Source: an uncultured Actinomycetes bacterium
Lineage (GTDB): Bacteria; Actinomycetota; Acidimicrobiia; Acidimicrobiales; RAAP-2
Direction: 5' to 3'
Assembly (NCBI GenBank): GCA_903893955.1
Contig: CAITOG010000071.1
Span: forward strand, 1 to 7,188
Length of the DNA: 7,188 bases
Both the position numbers and the translations under genes were made by a program. This document shows, piece by piece, positions 1-6,681 of this stretch (positions within the stretch are counted from its first letter, which is position 1; each line of letters opens with the position of its first letter). The notes under the pieces are model-generated. The model worked only from the letters and a program-made list of their open reading frames with translations, was not told where the DNA came from and did not search any database.

Positions 1-1064
1 CCTGCCTGCGCCGCCTGGCTGGCAGTCCGCACGGCGCCGATGATCGACTCAGGTCGGCTCGAGGCCTGTGCCTGCGCAGCTGCACTCCCGGTCGGCACCG
101 AGGCGGGTGGATGGGCGACCTGGTGGGCGTAGTTCGAGATGCCTGCAGGCGAGAACAAGTGGACGATGCCGCTCACCGAGCCAGCGGTGACCTCACGGAT
201 GATCCCGATGGAACCAGTCATCGCAGCAACTGGACCAACACGGCTCGATCCCTCGGAGAGGGAGACCCCGAGGTAGCCGGTGGCTGGCCCGTTGGCGGGT
301 GCCAAAGCAGAGCCGTCGACGATGACCTTCCGACCGTCGATCGGCGTGACGTGGATCGTCTCCTGCTGGCCACCCCGGTCCACCACGAGGGTCACCGGCG
401 TGCCGACGCTCGAGTGCACGACGCTGCTCAGCGAGCTATCCGAGGAGACCTTCTTGCCGTTCACGCTCACGATCACGTCGCCGGGCTTGAGGCCGCCCTG
501 CTGGGCAGGCGTGGCGGTGCCGCCGGAGATCTGGAGGTACGACGACACCTGGACGACCGACGGATCTGGGCGACCGATGAAGCTGAGGGCGATGAAGGCC
601 AGCACCAGAGCGATCAGGAAGTGCATCGCGCTCCCTGCTGATGCGACGGTGATCCGCTTCCAGAAGGCCTGGTTGCGATACGCCCTCGGCTCGTCACTCG
701 GATGGAGCTCCTCGGCGCTGGTCATGCCGATGATCCGGCAGTAGCCACCTGCGGGGATTGCCTTGATCCCGTACTCGGTCTCGCCCCTTCGAACCGACCA
801 CAGCCGAGGACCGAAGCCGACGAAGAACTCGGTGACTTTCATGCCGCTGCGCTTGGCGGTGATGAAGTGGCCGAACTCGTGCAGGACGATCATGACGATC
901 AACGCAACAATGACGAGCAGGAGATCTCCGAGCCCGAAGGCGAGGAAGACGGCGGTGATGGCAGCGAGTGCCGCCACGAGCCGGACGAACGCCCACAGCC
1001 CACCAGCGGCCGGCTGCGCCGGCAGCGGGTCGTCGACCTCTGGCGCCTCGATCGTGTCGGTCAC
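1..1064 (-). CDS. rseP: M50 site-2 protease (RseP/Rip1 family), 3' part cut by window edge
   Basis: Intramembrane zinc metalloprotease that cleaves membrane-bound anti-sigma factors or similar substrates within the bilayer. My translation from GTG at 1064 stays open for 354 codons to the window edge. An acidic N-terminus (1-20) is followed by hydrophobic stretches at about 23-43 and 47-66. The second carries the zinc motif HEFGH at 62-66. Next come the family segment GFGPRLWS (83-90), the loop KAIPAGGY (101-108), a membrane segment near 143-163 beginning AGSAMHF, and one PDZ domain at about 165-245 with GGLKPGDVIVSVNG at 190-203. The C-terminal segment with the second zinc ligand (the LDG motif) lies beyond the window. 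GTG is chosen because it forms a GTGA overlap with the dxr stop and has GGGAG nine bases upstream. The HExxH lies about 40 residues deeper than in E. coli RseP, which implies an extra membrane segment. The family is certain; substrates cannot be told. Confidence 0.93.
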   Translation of the reverse strand, partial: MTDTIEAPEVDDPLPAQPAAGGLWAFVRLVAALAAITAVFLAFGLGDLLLVIVALIVMIVLHEFGHFITAKRSGMKVTEFFVGFGPRLWSVRRGETEYGIKAIPAGGYCRIIGMTSAEELHPSDEPRAYRNQAFWKRITVASAGSAMHFLIALVLAFIALSFIGRPDPSVVQVSSYLQISGGTATPAQQGGLKPGDVIVSVNGKKVSSDSSLSSVVHSSVGTPVTLVVDRGGQQETIHVTPIDGRKVIVDGSALAPANGPATGYLGVSLSEGSSRVGPVAAMTGSIGIIREVTAGSVSGIVHLFSPAGISNYAHQVAHPPASVPTGSAAAQAQASSRPESIIGAVRTASQAAQA

Positions 1065-2224
1065 CCGACCAGTCTCCCACCGAGAATGGCCCGTGTGACG
1101 TCACGAGCACGACCGTCAGCGTGGAGCACCGCATCGAGGGAGTCCAGTGGGTCTGGCTCGTATCGCTCCAACACTGCCGCCACCGTTTCGGCGATCGCGC
1201 GCCAGCCGATCGCTCCGGTCAAGAACGCCTCGACCGCCACCTCATTGGACCCGCTGAGCCAGGCGGGCGCCGCTCCCCCGATCCGACCTGCCTCATAGGC
1301 GAGCTCAAGCGCTGGGAACCGCTCGAGGTCCGGCGCTTCGAAGGTCATCTCGACGCCACCGGCGAAGTCCACCGGACCGAACGCCACAGCAAGCCGCTCA
1401 GGGTACCCAAGGGCATAGGAGATCGGTAGGCGCATGTCAGGCATCGATAGCTGGGCGATCGTCGAGCCATCGACGAACTCGACCATCGAGTGGACGATGG
1501 ACTGCGGATGGACCACCACCTCGATGGCATCGAAGCCGATCCCGAAGAGCGCGTGCGCCTCGATCACCTCGAGGCCCTTGTTCATGAGCGTCGAAGAGTC
1601 AATGGTGATCTTCGGGCCCATGCTCCAGGTCGGGTGCGCCAGCGCATCCTCCACGCCGACGTCAGCCAGCTCGTCCGTCGTGGCGGTGCGGAACGGACCA
1701 CCGGAGGCCGTCAAGAGGACCCGCCGCACCGACGCAGCGCCACCACCCACCACGCTCAGACATTGGTGGATAGCGCAGTGCTCGGAATCGACTGGGACGA
1801 TCTCGGCTCCAGGGGTCGACCGGACCTGCTCGACGAGTGGCGCCGCCGCGATCAGCGACTCCTTGTTGGCAAGCGCCAGCCGCCGCCCAGCACGAAGTGC
1901 CCCAAGCGTGGCTGGAAGACCCGCGAAGCCCAGCACTGCGTTGACGGTCACGTTGGCATCGCCAGCCGCCGTCTCGAGACCCGTCGCACCGATGCTCACG
2001 AGCGACCGGTCGATGCCGGCGCCGACGAGCTCATGGGCGGCCAATTCGTTAGCGACGACCACCTGGGTGGGCTGATAGCGCTCGATCTGATCGATGAGCA
2101 ATCGGCTAGCCCGCCCCGCAGCGAGCGACTGGACAGCAAAGCGTTCTGGATGACGATCGATCACATCGAGCGTCTGAGTCCCGATCGAGCCGGTCGAGCC
2201 GAGGACTGCGACCGTCGTCACCAT
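1061..2224 (-). CDS. dxr: 1-deoxy-D-xylulose 5-phosphate reductoisomerase
   Basis: Cytosolic NADPH- and metal-dependent enzyme that converts 1-deoxy-D-xylulose 5-phosphate to 2-C-methyl-D-erythritol 4-phosphate, the first committed MEP-pathway step; it is the fosmidomycin target. The 387-residue protein has the usual family length. The NADPH-binding GSTGSIGTQTLDV is at residues 9-21 and the LANKES segment at 118-123. The metal ligands correspond to D146, E148 and E219. The phosphate-site residues S174, S210, N215 and K216 are present, as are H197, W200 and M202 of the flexible loop, so the enzyme looks fully active. The start ATG lies nine bases after the cdsA stop. No strong Shine-Dalgarno is visible, which suggests translational coupling; a GTG at codon 2 is an alternative start. 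The stop overlaps the following protease start by four bases. Placement beside cdsA and the M50 protease is a common conserved order. Confidence 0.98.
   Translation of the reverse strand: MVTTVAVLGSTGSIGTQTLDVIDRHPERFAVQSLAAGRASRLLIDQIERYQPTQVVVANELAAHELVGAGIDRSLVSIGATGLETAAGDANVTVNAVLGFAGLPATLGALRAGRRLALANKESLIAAAPLVEQVRSTPGAEIVPVDSEHCAIHQCLSVVGGGAASVRRVLLTASGGPFRTATTDELADVGVEDALAHPTWSMGPKITIDSSTLMNKGLEVIEAHALFGIGFDAIEVVVHPQSIVHSMVEFVDGSTIAQLSMPDMRLPISYALGYPERLAVAFGPVDFAGGVEMTFEAPDLERFPALELAYEAGRIGGAAPAWLSGSNEVAVEAFLTGAIGWRAIAETVAAVLERYEPDPLDSLDAVLHADGRARDVTRAILGGRLVG
1074..1078 (-). promoter_or_regulatory. Shine-Dalgarno for the M50 protease gene
   Basis: GGGAG near the 3' end of dxr lies nine bases before GTG 1064. 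Together with the GTGA overlap it supports a GTG start for the protease gene; no ATG in frame is as well placed. Confidence 0.65.
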
Positions 2225-2233
2225 GCTGTCGAC

Positions 2234-3679
2234 TCAGCCGAGATGGAAGGCCCGGACCAGGTAGTAGGTCGCAGGGAGGACGAAGAGCAGGCCGTCGACA
2301 CGATCGAGCATGCCACCGTGGCCAGGCAGCAGACGTCCCATGTCCTTGATGCCGAGGCCTCGCTTGATCATGGACTCCGCGAGGTCACCGAGCGGCGCCA
2401 CGATGGCCACCACGATGCCGAGGCTCAGGGCACTGGCGAAGGTCCACGGGTGGATGAGCTGCACGACGATGACGCCCATCAGGATGGCAGCGGCCGAGCC
2501 GCCGATGAGACCCTCGACGGTCTTCGCCGGACTGATCGACGGCGCAAGGGGTCGCTTGCCGATCGCCGAGCCGACGAAGAGCGCTGCGATGTCGTACGCC
2601 ATCGACGTCAGGATCGCTCCGAGTAGGAACGCCAGACCGTGGCGGTTGGGGAACAGGTTCGGATTCAGCAGCAGCGCCGCATACGAACCAAAGACGCCGA
2701 TCCAGACGAATCCCAGCATCGTCGAGGAGACCCCGGTGAGCATGTGTGTTCGTTCATGGCCGGCCATGAACCAGACCACCGTGAAGACGAACAGCAGTGT
2801 CGTGACGAGGCCGAGCGCCTGGCTTCCCTTGTTGTAGGTCGCCAGCACCAGCGACACCGTGGCGACGAGACCGAGCAGCGTGGCCGGGTGCTGGCCGCCG
2901 CGACGGAATGCTGCATAGCCCTCGGCTGTGGCCAGCGTCACCACAACGAGGACCAGCGCCATGGCGAGGACGGTGCCGATGTCGAAGGTGACCAGGACCA
3001 GGACAGCGATGATGACGCCAGTGATGATGGCGACCGGGAGGTTGCGTCCAGTGGTGCCCGACATGGCCCCCGCGAACGTGGCCTCAGCTGCGTCGACTGG
3101 TGACGGGTCCTTGCGATCTGAACGTCGCCGGGCGGAACTCATCGCGCCAGAGCGCTCACGCCCTCGCCGCTGCCTCGGCTCGCTGGCTACCACCGGTTCA
3201 GAGGCAGGCTCAGCGTCGAGCACGTCGTCCCCGGGGACCTCGTCGATCGGGACGGCAGCGCGCTCCGCTGGCAGCTCGAACTCCCAGGGCTGGCTCTCCT
3301 CGAGACCAGGCTCGGGATTGAGCGCGCCAAGCGGCTCTTCCTCCATCGAGAGCAACGAGGTATCGAAGGCCTCTTCCTCAGCGACCCAGTCGCTGTCGTC
3401 CTCGCGCCACGTCGGCGACTGGACTGCGGCCCAAGGGTCCTCGTCCTCTGGCTGGTCCCGCTGGAGAACGGTGGGAACCTGACCAGTGGGATTCTCGGTC
3501 CAGTGCGGAAGGTCGGGGCTCGGCGCCTGCGACTCCTCGGCCGCCGCCGGCTCATCGAACTTCCAATCGGCGAGGAGGTCGTCGCCAGCAGGCTCGGCAC
3601 CGGTGATCCTCACGCCGTTGGCAGGCTGCTCTGTCGACTCCTCGTCGTCACCGAAGAGGCTCTTGGTGTCATCAGACAT
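2234..3679 (-). CDS. cdsA: Phosphatidate cytidylyltransferase (CDP-diacylglycerol synthase) with long acidic N-terminal extension
   Basis: Integral membrane enzyme that makes CDP-diacylglycerol from phosphatidate and CTP, the precursor of the major phospholipids. From ATG at 3679 the protein has 481 residues, far longer than the roughly 285 of E. coli CdsA. Residues 1-165 are strongly acidic and probably disordered, with six tryptophans. Residues 169-190 are basic. About eight or nine hydrophobic segments follow from residue 214 onward. The family signature is intact at 436-462: S436, K439-R440, K445-D446, H454-G-G and D459-R-V-D462. The upstream SPAKTVEG (383-390) is also present. The frame stays open upstream to 3832, but that stretch overlaps frr and reads as Arg/Ser-rich shadow sequence. 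The chosen ATG has AGGAG seven bases upstream and overlaps the frr stop by eight bases. The catalytic call is certain; the function of the extension is unknown. Confidence 0.96.
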   Translation of the reverse strand: MSDDTKSLFGDDEESTEQPANGVRITGAEPAGDDLLADWKFDEPAAAEESQAPSPDLPHWTENPTGQVPTVLQRDQPEDEDPWAAVQSPTWREDDSDWVAEEEAFDTSLLSMEEEPLGALNPEPGLEESQPWEFELPAERAAVPIDEVPGDDVLDAEPASEPVVASEPRQRRGRERSGAMSSARRRSDRKDPSPVDAAEATFAGAMSGTTGRNLPVAIITGVIIAVLVLVTFDIGTVLAMALVLVVVTLATAEGYAAFRRGGQHPATLLGLVATVSLVLATYNKGSQALGLVTTLLFVFTVVWFMAGHERTHMLTGVSSTMLGFVWIGVFGSYAALLLNPNLFPNRHGLAFLLGAILTSMAYDIAALFVGSAIGKRPLAPSISPAKTVEGLIGGSAAAILMGVIVVQLIHPWTFASALSLGIVVAIVAPLGDLAESMIKRGLGIKDMGRLLPGHGGMLDRVDGLLFVLPATYYLVRAFHLG

Positions 3680-4244
3680 CGAGCAGCTCCTGCTCCTTTT
3701 GGGCCAAGAGGGCGTCGACAGCCTCGACGCCGGACTGCGTGATCTTCTCGAGCGCCTTGTCGGCACGTTCGTGCTCGTCGGAGGAAAGATCGCCCTCCTT
3801 CTCGAGCTGGTCGAGCTCGTGGCGCGTTCCACGCCGCAGGTTCCGGATCTGGATCCGGCCCTCCTCCGCCTTGGCCTTGACCACCTTGACGAGGTCCCGA
3901 CGGCGCTCTTCCGTGAGCGGCGGGAAGGCCAGTCGAATCACCTGCCCGTCGTTCGACGGGTTGATCCCGAGGTCCGACTGCGTGATCGCCTTCTCGATCG
4001 CCGCCATGGCGCTCTTGTCGAACGGCACCACCTGGAGCAAGCGAGCCTCTGGGACGGTGAAGCTCGCCAGGGTCTTGAGCGGGGTCGGCGTCCCGTAGTA
4101 GTCAACCAGCAGTCCTTCGACCAGCGCCGGGGTGGCCCGACCGGTGCGGACGGTGCCGAATTCGGCCTTCACGTGCTCAAGTGCCTTGGCCATTTTCTCC
4201 TTGGCTTCGTCGAGCACCAGCTGAGCCATGTCGTCGTCCATCAC
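3672..4244 (-). CDS. frr: Ribosome recycling factor (RRF)
   Basis: Cytosolic factor that, with EF-G, splits the post-termination ribosome so that subunits can be reused. The protein has 190 residues from the first start, against 185 in E. coli. The diagnostic helix segment RTGRATPALVEGLLVDYYGTP is at about 33-53, followed by the domain II sheet region (TPLKTLASFTV). The conserved PPLTEERRRDLVKVV of the long helix is at about 108-122. Three in-frame starts lie close together: GTG at 4244 (GTGA overlap with the pyrH stop), ATG at 4241 (TGATG overlap) and ATG at 4229. The last gives exactly 185 residues and aligns best with the E. coli N-terminus. None has a convincing Shine-Dalgarno, so reinitiation after pyrH is the likely mode. 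The family call is certain; the start is uncertain by five codons. Confidence 0.97.
   Translation of the reverse strand: MMDDDMAQLVLDEAKEKMAKALEHVKAEFGTVRTGRATPALVEGLLVDYYGTPTPLKTLASFTVPEARLLQVVPFDKSAMAAIEKAITQSDLGINPSNDGQVIRLAFPPLTEERRRDLVKVVKAKAEEGRIQIRNLRRGTRHELDQLEKEGDLSSDEHERADKALEKITQSGVEAVDALLAQKEQELLDV
3687..3691 (-). promoter_or_regulatory. cdsA Shine-Dalgarno that decides the start
   Basis: AGGAG lies within the final codons of frr, seven bases before ATG 3679. It favours this start over the 51-codon upstream extension of the same frame, which would overlap frr by 161 bases. Confidence 0.8.
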
Positions 4245-4954
4245 GACACCAGCGTACCGACCGGCTCGCCTGCGAGCGCTCGGTGGAGGTTTCTGGGCGC
4301 CATGACGTCGAAGACCCTGATGGGCAGGCTGTTGTCGGAGCAGAAGGTGATGGCGGTCAGGTCCATGACCCGAAGGTCCTCGGTCACCACCTTGCGGAAG
4401 GAGACCTCGTCGAACTTGACGGCGGATGGGTCGACCTTGGGGTCGGCGCTGTAGACGCCGTCGACGCCGCCGTGCGTCCCCTTGAGCAGGAGCGACGCCT
4501 CGATCTCTGCCGCCCTGAGCGCTGCAGCGGTATCGGTCGTGAAGTACGGGTTCCCCATGCCGGCGGCAAACACGATGACCCGCCCCTTCTCGAGGTGTCG
4601 CATCGCTCGTCGCCGGATGTAGGGCTCCGCCACCTCTGCCATCCGAAGTGCCGAGAGCACTCTGGTCGGTTGGTTGTGCTGTTCAAGCGCATCCTGGAGG
4701 GCGAGCGCGTTGATCACCGTGCCAAGCATCCCCATGGCATCCGAGGTCGATCGGTCCATGCCGGCCATGGCCCCTGTGGCGCCACGCCAGATGTTGCCCC
4801 CGCCGACGACGATGGCGAGCTCGAGATCGAGCGACTCCCTGGTCTCGGCGATCTCGCGAGCGATGCGATCGACCGTCGCTGCATCGATCGTCTCGTCCGA
4901 CGCCGCCGAGGCGAGCGCCTCGCCGGACATCTTGAGGACGAGCCGATTGGCCAT
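4241..4954 (-). CDS. pyrH: Uridylate kinase (UMP kinase)
   Basis: Cytosolic amino-acid-kinase-fold enzyme that phosphorylates UMP to UDP with ATP, feeding RNA, DNA and UDP-sugar synthesis; bacterial members are hexameric and allosterically controlled. The 237 residues match the family length. The N-terminal ATP site KMSGEAL is at 8-14 and the glycine loop VVGGGNIWRG at 49-58. The UMP-binding helix region with D72 and MGMLGTVINALALQ is at 74-87. The GNPYFTTDTAAALRAAEIEA segment is at 134-153, and VDGVYSADP at 164-172 is the adenine-binding part. The ATG lies 20 bases after the tsf stop with only a weak purine-rich GAGAGAAG upstream. The last codons overlap frr. The tsf-pyrH-frr order is conserved across most bacteria. 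No oddities were seen. Confidence 0.98.
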   Translation of the reverse strand: MANRLVLKMSGEALASAASDETIDAATVDRIAREIAETRESLDLELAIVVGGGNIWRGATGAMAGMDRSTSDAMGMLGTVINALALQDALEQHNQPTRVLSALRMAEVAEPYIRRRAMRHLEKGRVIVFAAGMGNPYFTTDTAAALRAAEIEASLLLKGTHGGVDGVYSADPKVDPSAVKFDEVSFRKVVTEDLRVMDLTAITFCSDNSLPIRVFDVMAPRNLHRALAGEPVGTLVS

Positions 4955-4974
4955 CGAGGAAGCCCGCTTCTCTC

Positions 4975-5769
4975 TCAGGCGCCGACGATGACCTGGGCGA
5001 AGCCGACGAGCTCAGCGTCGCCGAGGTGCTGGGCGATGGTCTGCTTCTCGTCGCGTACGAAGCCCTGCTCGAGGAGGACCCGCTCCTTGAACCAGCCGTT
5101 CATCCGACCCTCGATGATCTTCTCAAGAGCCGCCTCGGGCTTGCCCTCGTTGCGGCTGATGTTCTCGATGGTGGCCCGCTCTTGCGCGACCTCATCTGCG
5201 GGAACGTCCTCGCGGCGCACTACCTGCGGCTTGGTGAACGCAGCGTGGACTGCGACGTCGTGTGCGAGCTCCTCAGTGCCACCCTTGAGCACCACGATGA
5301 CGGCGTTCACGCCTCGACCGGCCTGGATGTGGAGGTAGCTATCGAGCACCTCACCCTCGCCGGCCTTCATGTAGACGACCTGTCCGAGGGAGATGTTCTC
5401 CTTGAGCGTTGTGCGCAGCGTGTCGATGCGATCGGCGAACGATGCTGCTGCCTCTGCGCCCTCTTCGGCGACCTTGGCAGCGATTTCGTCCACGATCGAG
5501 ACGAACTCCTCGGCCTTGGCCACAAAGTCGGTCTCGCACCGCAGCTCGACGATAGCGCCGGCGTCGCCATTGCGCACCGCCGCCACAGCTCCTTGCGAGG
5601 CATCGCGATCAGAGCGCTTTGCGGCACCAGCGAGCCCCTGCTCGCGTAGCCAGACCTTGGCCTTCTCGACGTCACCGTCGTTCTCTTCGAGGGCGCGCTT
5701 TGCATCGAGCATGCCGACGCCTGTCGACTTGCGCAACGCCTGGACGTCCTTTGCACTGATGGCTGGCAT
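4975..5769 (-). CDS. tsf: Translation elongation factor Ts
   Basis: Nucleotide exchange factor that releases GDP from EF-Tu so that it can reload GTP and aminoacyl-tRNA. The 264 residues are slightly fewer than in E. coli (283). The N-terminal UBA-like domain carries LRKSTGVGMLDAKRAL at 12-27 and ends near KVWLREQG (38-45). The core contacts EF-Tu through the signature ETDFVA at 79-84, whose Asp-Phe pair disturbs the magnesium and phosphate site. The segment MKAGEGEVLDSYLHIQAGRG at about 124-143 belongs to the conserved core. The C-terminus (about 225-264) has the family MNGWFKERVLLEQGFV element. The start ATG is six bases after the rpsB stop, and its GGAGG lies inside the last rpsB codons, consistent with co-translation of S2 and EF-Ts. 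Confidence 0.98.
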   Translation of the reverse strand: MPAISAKDVQALRKSTGVGMLDAKRALEENDGDVEKAKVWLREQGLAGAAKRSDRDASQGAVAAVRNGDAGAIVELRCETDFVAKAEEFVSIVDEIAAKVAEEGAEAAASFADRIDTLRTTLKENISLGQVVYMKAGEGEVLDSYLHIQAGRGVNAVIVVLKGGTEELAHDVAVHAAFTKPQVVRREDVPADEVAQERATIENISRNEGKPEAALEKIIEGRMNGWFKERVLLEQGFVRDEKQTIAQHLGDAELVGFAQVIVGA

Positions 5770-5775
5770 GGTGAC

Positions 5776-6552
5776 TCAGGCCTCCGTGGGGGCAGGGGCG
5801 CCGACGGCAGCCGGCTCCGGGGTGGCGGGCTGGGCCGGCGCAGCCGGCTTCGCCTTGGGCTTGTTGGCGGCGATGAAGCGGCCCTCGACCACAGCATCGG
5901 CGATGACGCGGCAGAGCAGCTCACCCGAGCGGATGGCGTCATCGTTGCCAGGGATCACGAAGTCGATCAGGTCAGGGTCACAGTTGGTGTCCACGACAGC
6001 GACGACCGGCAGCCCGAGCTTGTTCGCCTCGTTGACGGCGATGTGCTCCTTGTTGGTGTCGAGCACGAAGATGGCACTCGGCAGCTTGTCCAAGCCAGCG
6101 ATGCCGCCGAGGTTGCGATCGAGCTTTGCCAACTCACGGGTGTGGCGGAGGGCCTCACGCTTGGGCATGCCCTCGAAGTCACCAGCACGCTCCATGGTGC
6201 GGAGCTCCTGGAGGCGCTTGACACGGCCGGAGACCGTCTGGAAGTTGGTCAGCATGCCGCCGAGCCAGCGGTGGTTGACGTAGGGCATCCCGCAGGCGTC
6301 CGCGTAGGCGGAGATCGGGCCCTGCGCCTGCTTCTTCGTGCCGACGAACAGGATCGTGCCGCCACCAGCGACCAGGTCGCGCACATAGGTGTACGACGAC
6401 TCCACGCCAGAGAGGGTCTTGTGGAGGTCGATCAGGTAGATCCCTGACCGCTCCCCGTAGATGAATCGACGCATCTTGGGGTTCCAGCGTCGGGTCTGGT
6501 GCCCGAGGTGGACGCCTGCATCGAGCAGTTGGCGCATCGTGACCACAGCCAT
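5776..6552 (-). CDS. rpsB: 30S ribosomal protein S2
   Basis: Structural protein of the small ribosomal subunit, assembled late between head and body and needed for S1 binding where S1 is present. The protein has 258 residues from ATG at 6552. The N-terminal LLDAGVHLGHQTRRWNPKM is at 9-27, KTLSGVE in the coiled-coil lead-in at 45-51, PYVNHRWLGGMLTN at 90-103, and the second S2 signature near 190-215 (VVDTNCDPDLIDFVIPGNDD). The final 30 residues are an Ala/Pro/Lys tail of low complexity, common in high-GC bacteria. The frame is open to ATG at 6567 and has another ATG at 6558. ATG 6552 is chosen because AAGGAG sits six bases before it and its MAVVTMRQLL start matches the family N-terminus. Confidence 0.98.
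   Translation of the reverse strand: MAVVTMRQLLDAGVHLGHQTRRWNPKMRRFIYGERSGIYLIDLHKTLSGVESSYTYVRDLVAGGGTILFVGTKKQAQGPISAYADACGMPYVNHRWLGGMLTNFQTVSGRVKRLQELRTMERAGDFEGMPKREALRHTRELAKLDRNLGGIAGLDKLPSAIFVLDTNKEHIAVNEANKLGLPVVAVVDTNCDPDLIDFVIPGNDDAIRSGELLCRVIADAVVEGRFIAANKPKAKPAAPAQPATPEPAAVGAPAPTEA
5781..5785 (-). promoter_or_regulatory. tsf Shine-Dalgarno inside the end of rpsB
   Basis: GGAGG is encoded by the last codons of rpsB and lies 11 bases before the tsf ATG, slightly longer than the usual spacing. Ribosomes finishing rpsB cover this site, which suggests coupled synthesis of S2 and EF-Ts. Confidence 0.7.
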
Positions 6553-6558
6553 GGTCAT

Positions 6559-6564
6559 CTCCTT
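6559..6564 (-). promoter_or_regulatory. rpsB Shine-Dalgarno that decides the start
   Basis: AAGGAG lies six bases before ATG 6552. The two other in-frame ATGs lie on either side of it: 6567 begins just before the motif and 6558 abuts it, so neither could be served by it. This supports the 258-residue S2. Confidence 0.85.
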
Positions 6565-6585
6565 CATGTCTTAGCGGTTGATCTC

Positions 6586-6635
6586 CCCATGTCGCAGCAC
6601 CCCAAGCTCGGGGCGACCGTAAGGATGCGACAGGG
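6586..6635 (-). promoter_or_regulatory. Structured rpsB mRNA leader, candidate autoregulatory element
   Basis: An outer stem pairs TGTCGCA (6632-6626) with TGCGACA (6596-6590). It can be extended by CCC (6635-6633) with GGG (6588-6586) across a bulged T. Inside it, CCCC (6613-6610) pairs with GGGG (6603-6600) around the six-base loop GAGCTT. The whole element ends about 22 bases before the rpsB Shine-Dalgarno. E. coli S2 represses its own rpsB-tsf mRNA through a structured leader, so a similar role is plausible here. No sequence match to the E. coli element is claimed. Confidence 0.5.
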
Positions 6636-6655
6636 CCGGTCTCTCGGATTGTGAA

Positions 6656-6673
6656 CCGCACCGGTCGGTGCAG
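6656..6673 (-). repeat. Inverted repeat at the predicted transcript start
   Basis: On the minus strand CTGCACC (6673-6667) can pair with GGTGCGG (6662-6656) around a GACC loop. This gives seven base pairs including one G-T wobble. It falls within the first bases of the predicted rpsB transcript. No T-run follows, so it is not an intrinsic terminator. It could protect the 5' end of the mRNA or be a protein-binding site in DNA; neither is shown. Confidence 0.5.
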
Positions 6674-6681
6674 CCGGAGCA

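Noticed and set aside
141..159. Loss of the usual Asn in the second membrane segment of the M50 protease, and other signs of inactivation
   Set aside because: The AGSAMHF segment is as I recall it from actinobacterial members, HEFGH is intact, and the rest of the active site is outside the window; there is no case for inactivity. Positions in this entry refer to residues 141-159 of that protein.
694..1134. A 146-codon minus-strand frame overlapping the end of dxr
   Set aside because: It is a shifted frame over the M50 protease gene. The frame from GTG 1064 carries HEFGH and the PDZ domain, while this one is Arg/His-rich noise.
1490..2626. A 378-codon open frame on the plus strand
   Set aside because: Antisense to dxr and the end of cdsA; the protein is His/Arg/Asp-rich with no recognisable motif.
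3680..3832. Upstream extension of cdsA to 532 residues
   Set aside because: It would overlap frr by 161 bases and adds only Arg/Ser/Pro-rich residues; AGGAG and the short overlap favour ATG 3679.
3486..4454. A 322-codon plus-strand frame spanning three genes
   Set aside because: Antisense to cdsA, frr and pyrH, all of which show clear family motifs; no matching ribosome site or domain.
4181..5338. A 385-codon open frame on the plus strand
   Set aside because: It lies antisense to pyrH, tsf and part of frr, which are certain. The translation shows no domain and the skewed Arg/Asp/Gly composition of GC-rich antisense frames.
5393..6283. A 296-codon plus-strand frame with Ala/Ser-rich sequence
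   Set aside because: Antisense to tsf and rpsB. The apparent hydrophobic Ala/Gly stretch is the complement of the S2 Ala/Pro/Lys tail.
6656..6673. Intrinsic terminator for xerC
   Set aside because: The hairpin is not followed by a T-run and lies downstream of the predicted rpsB promoter.
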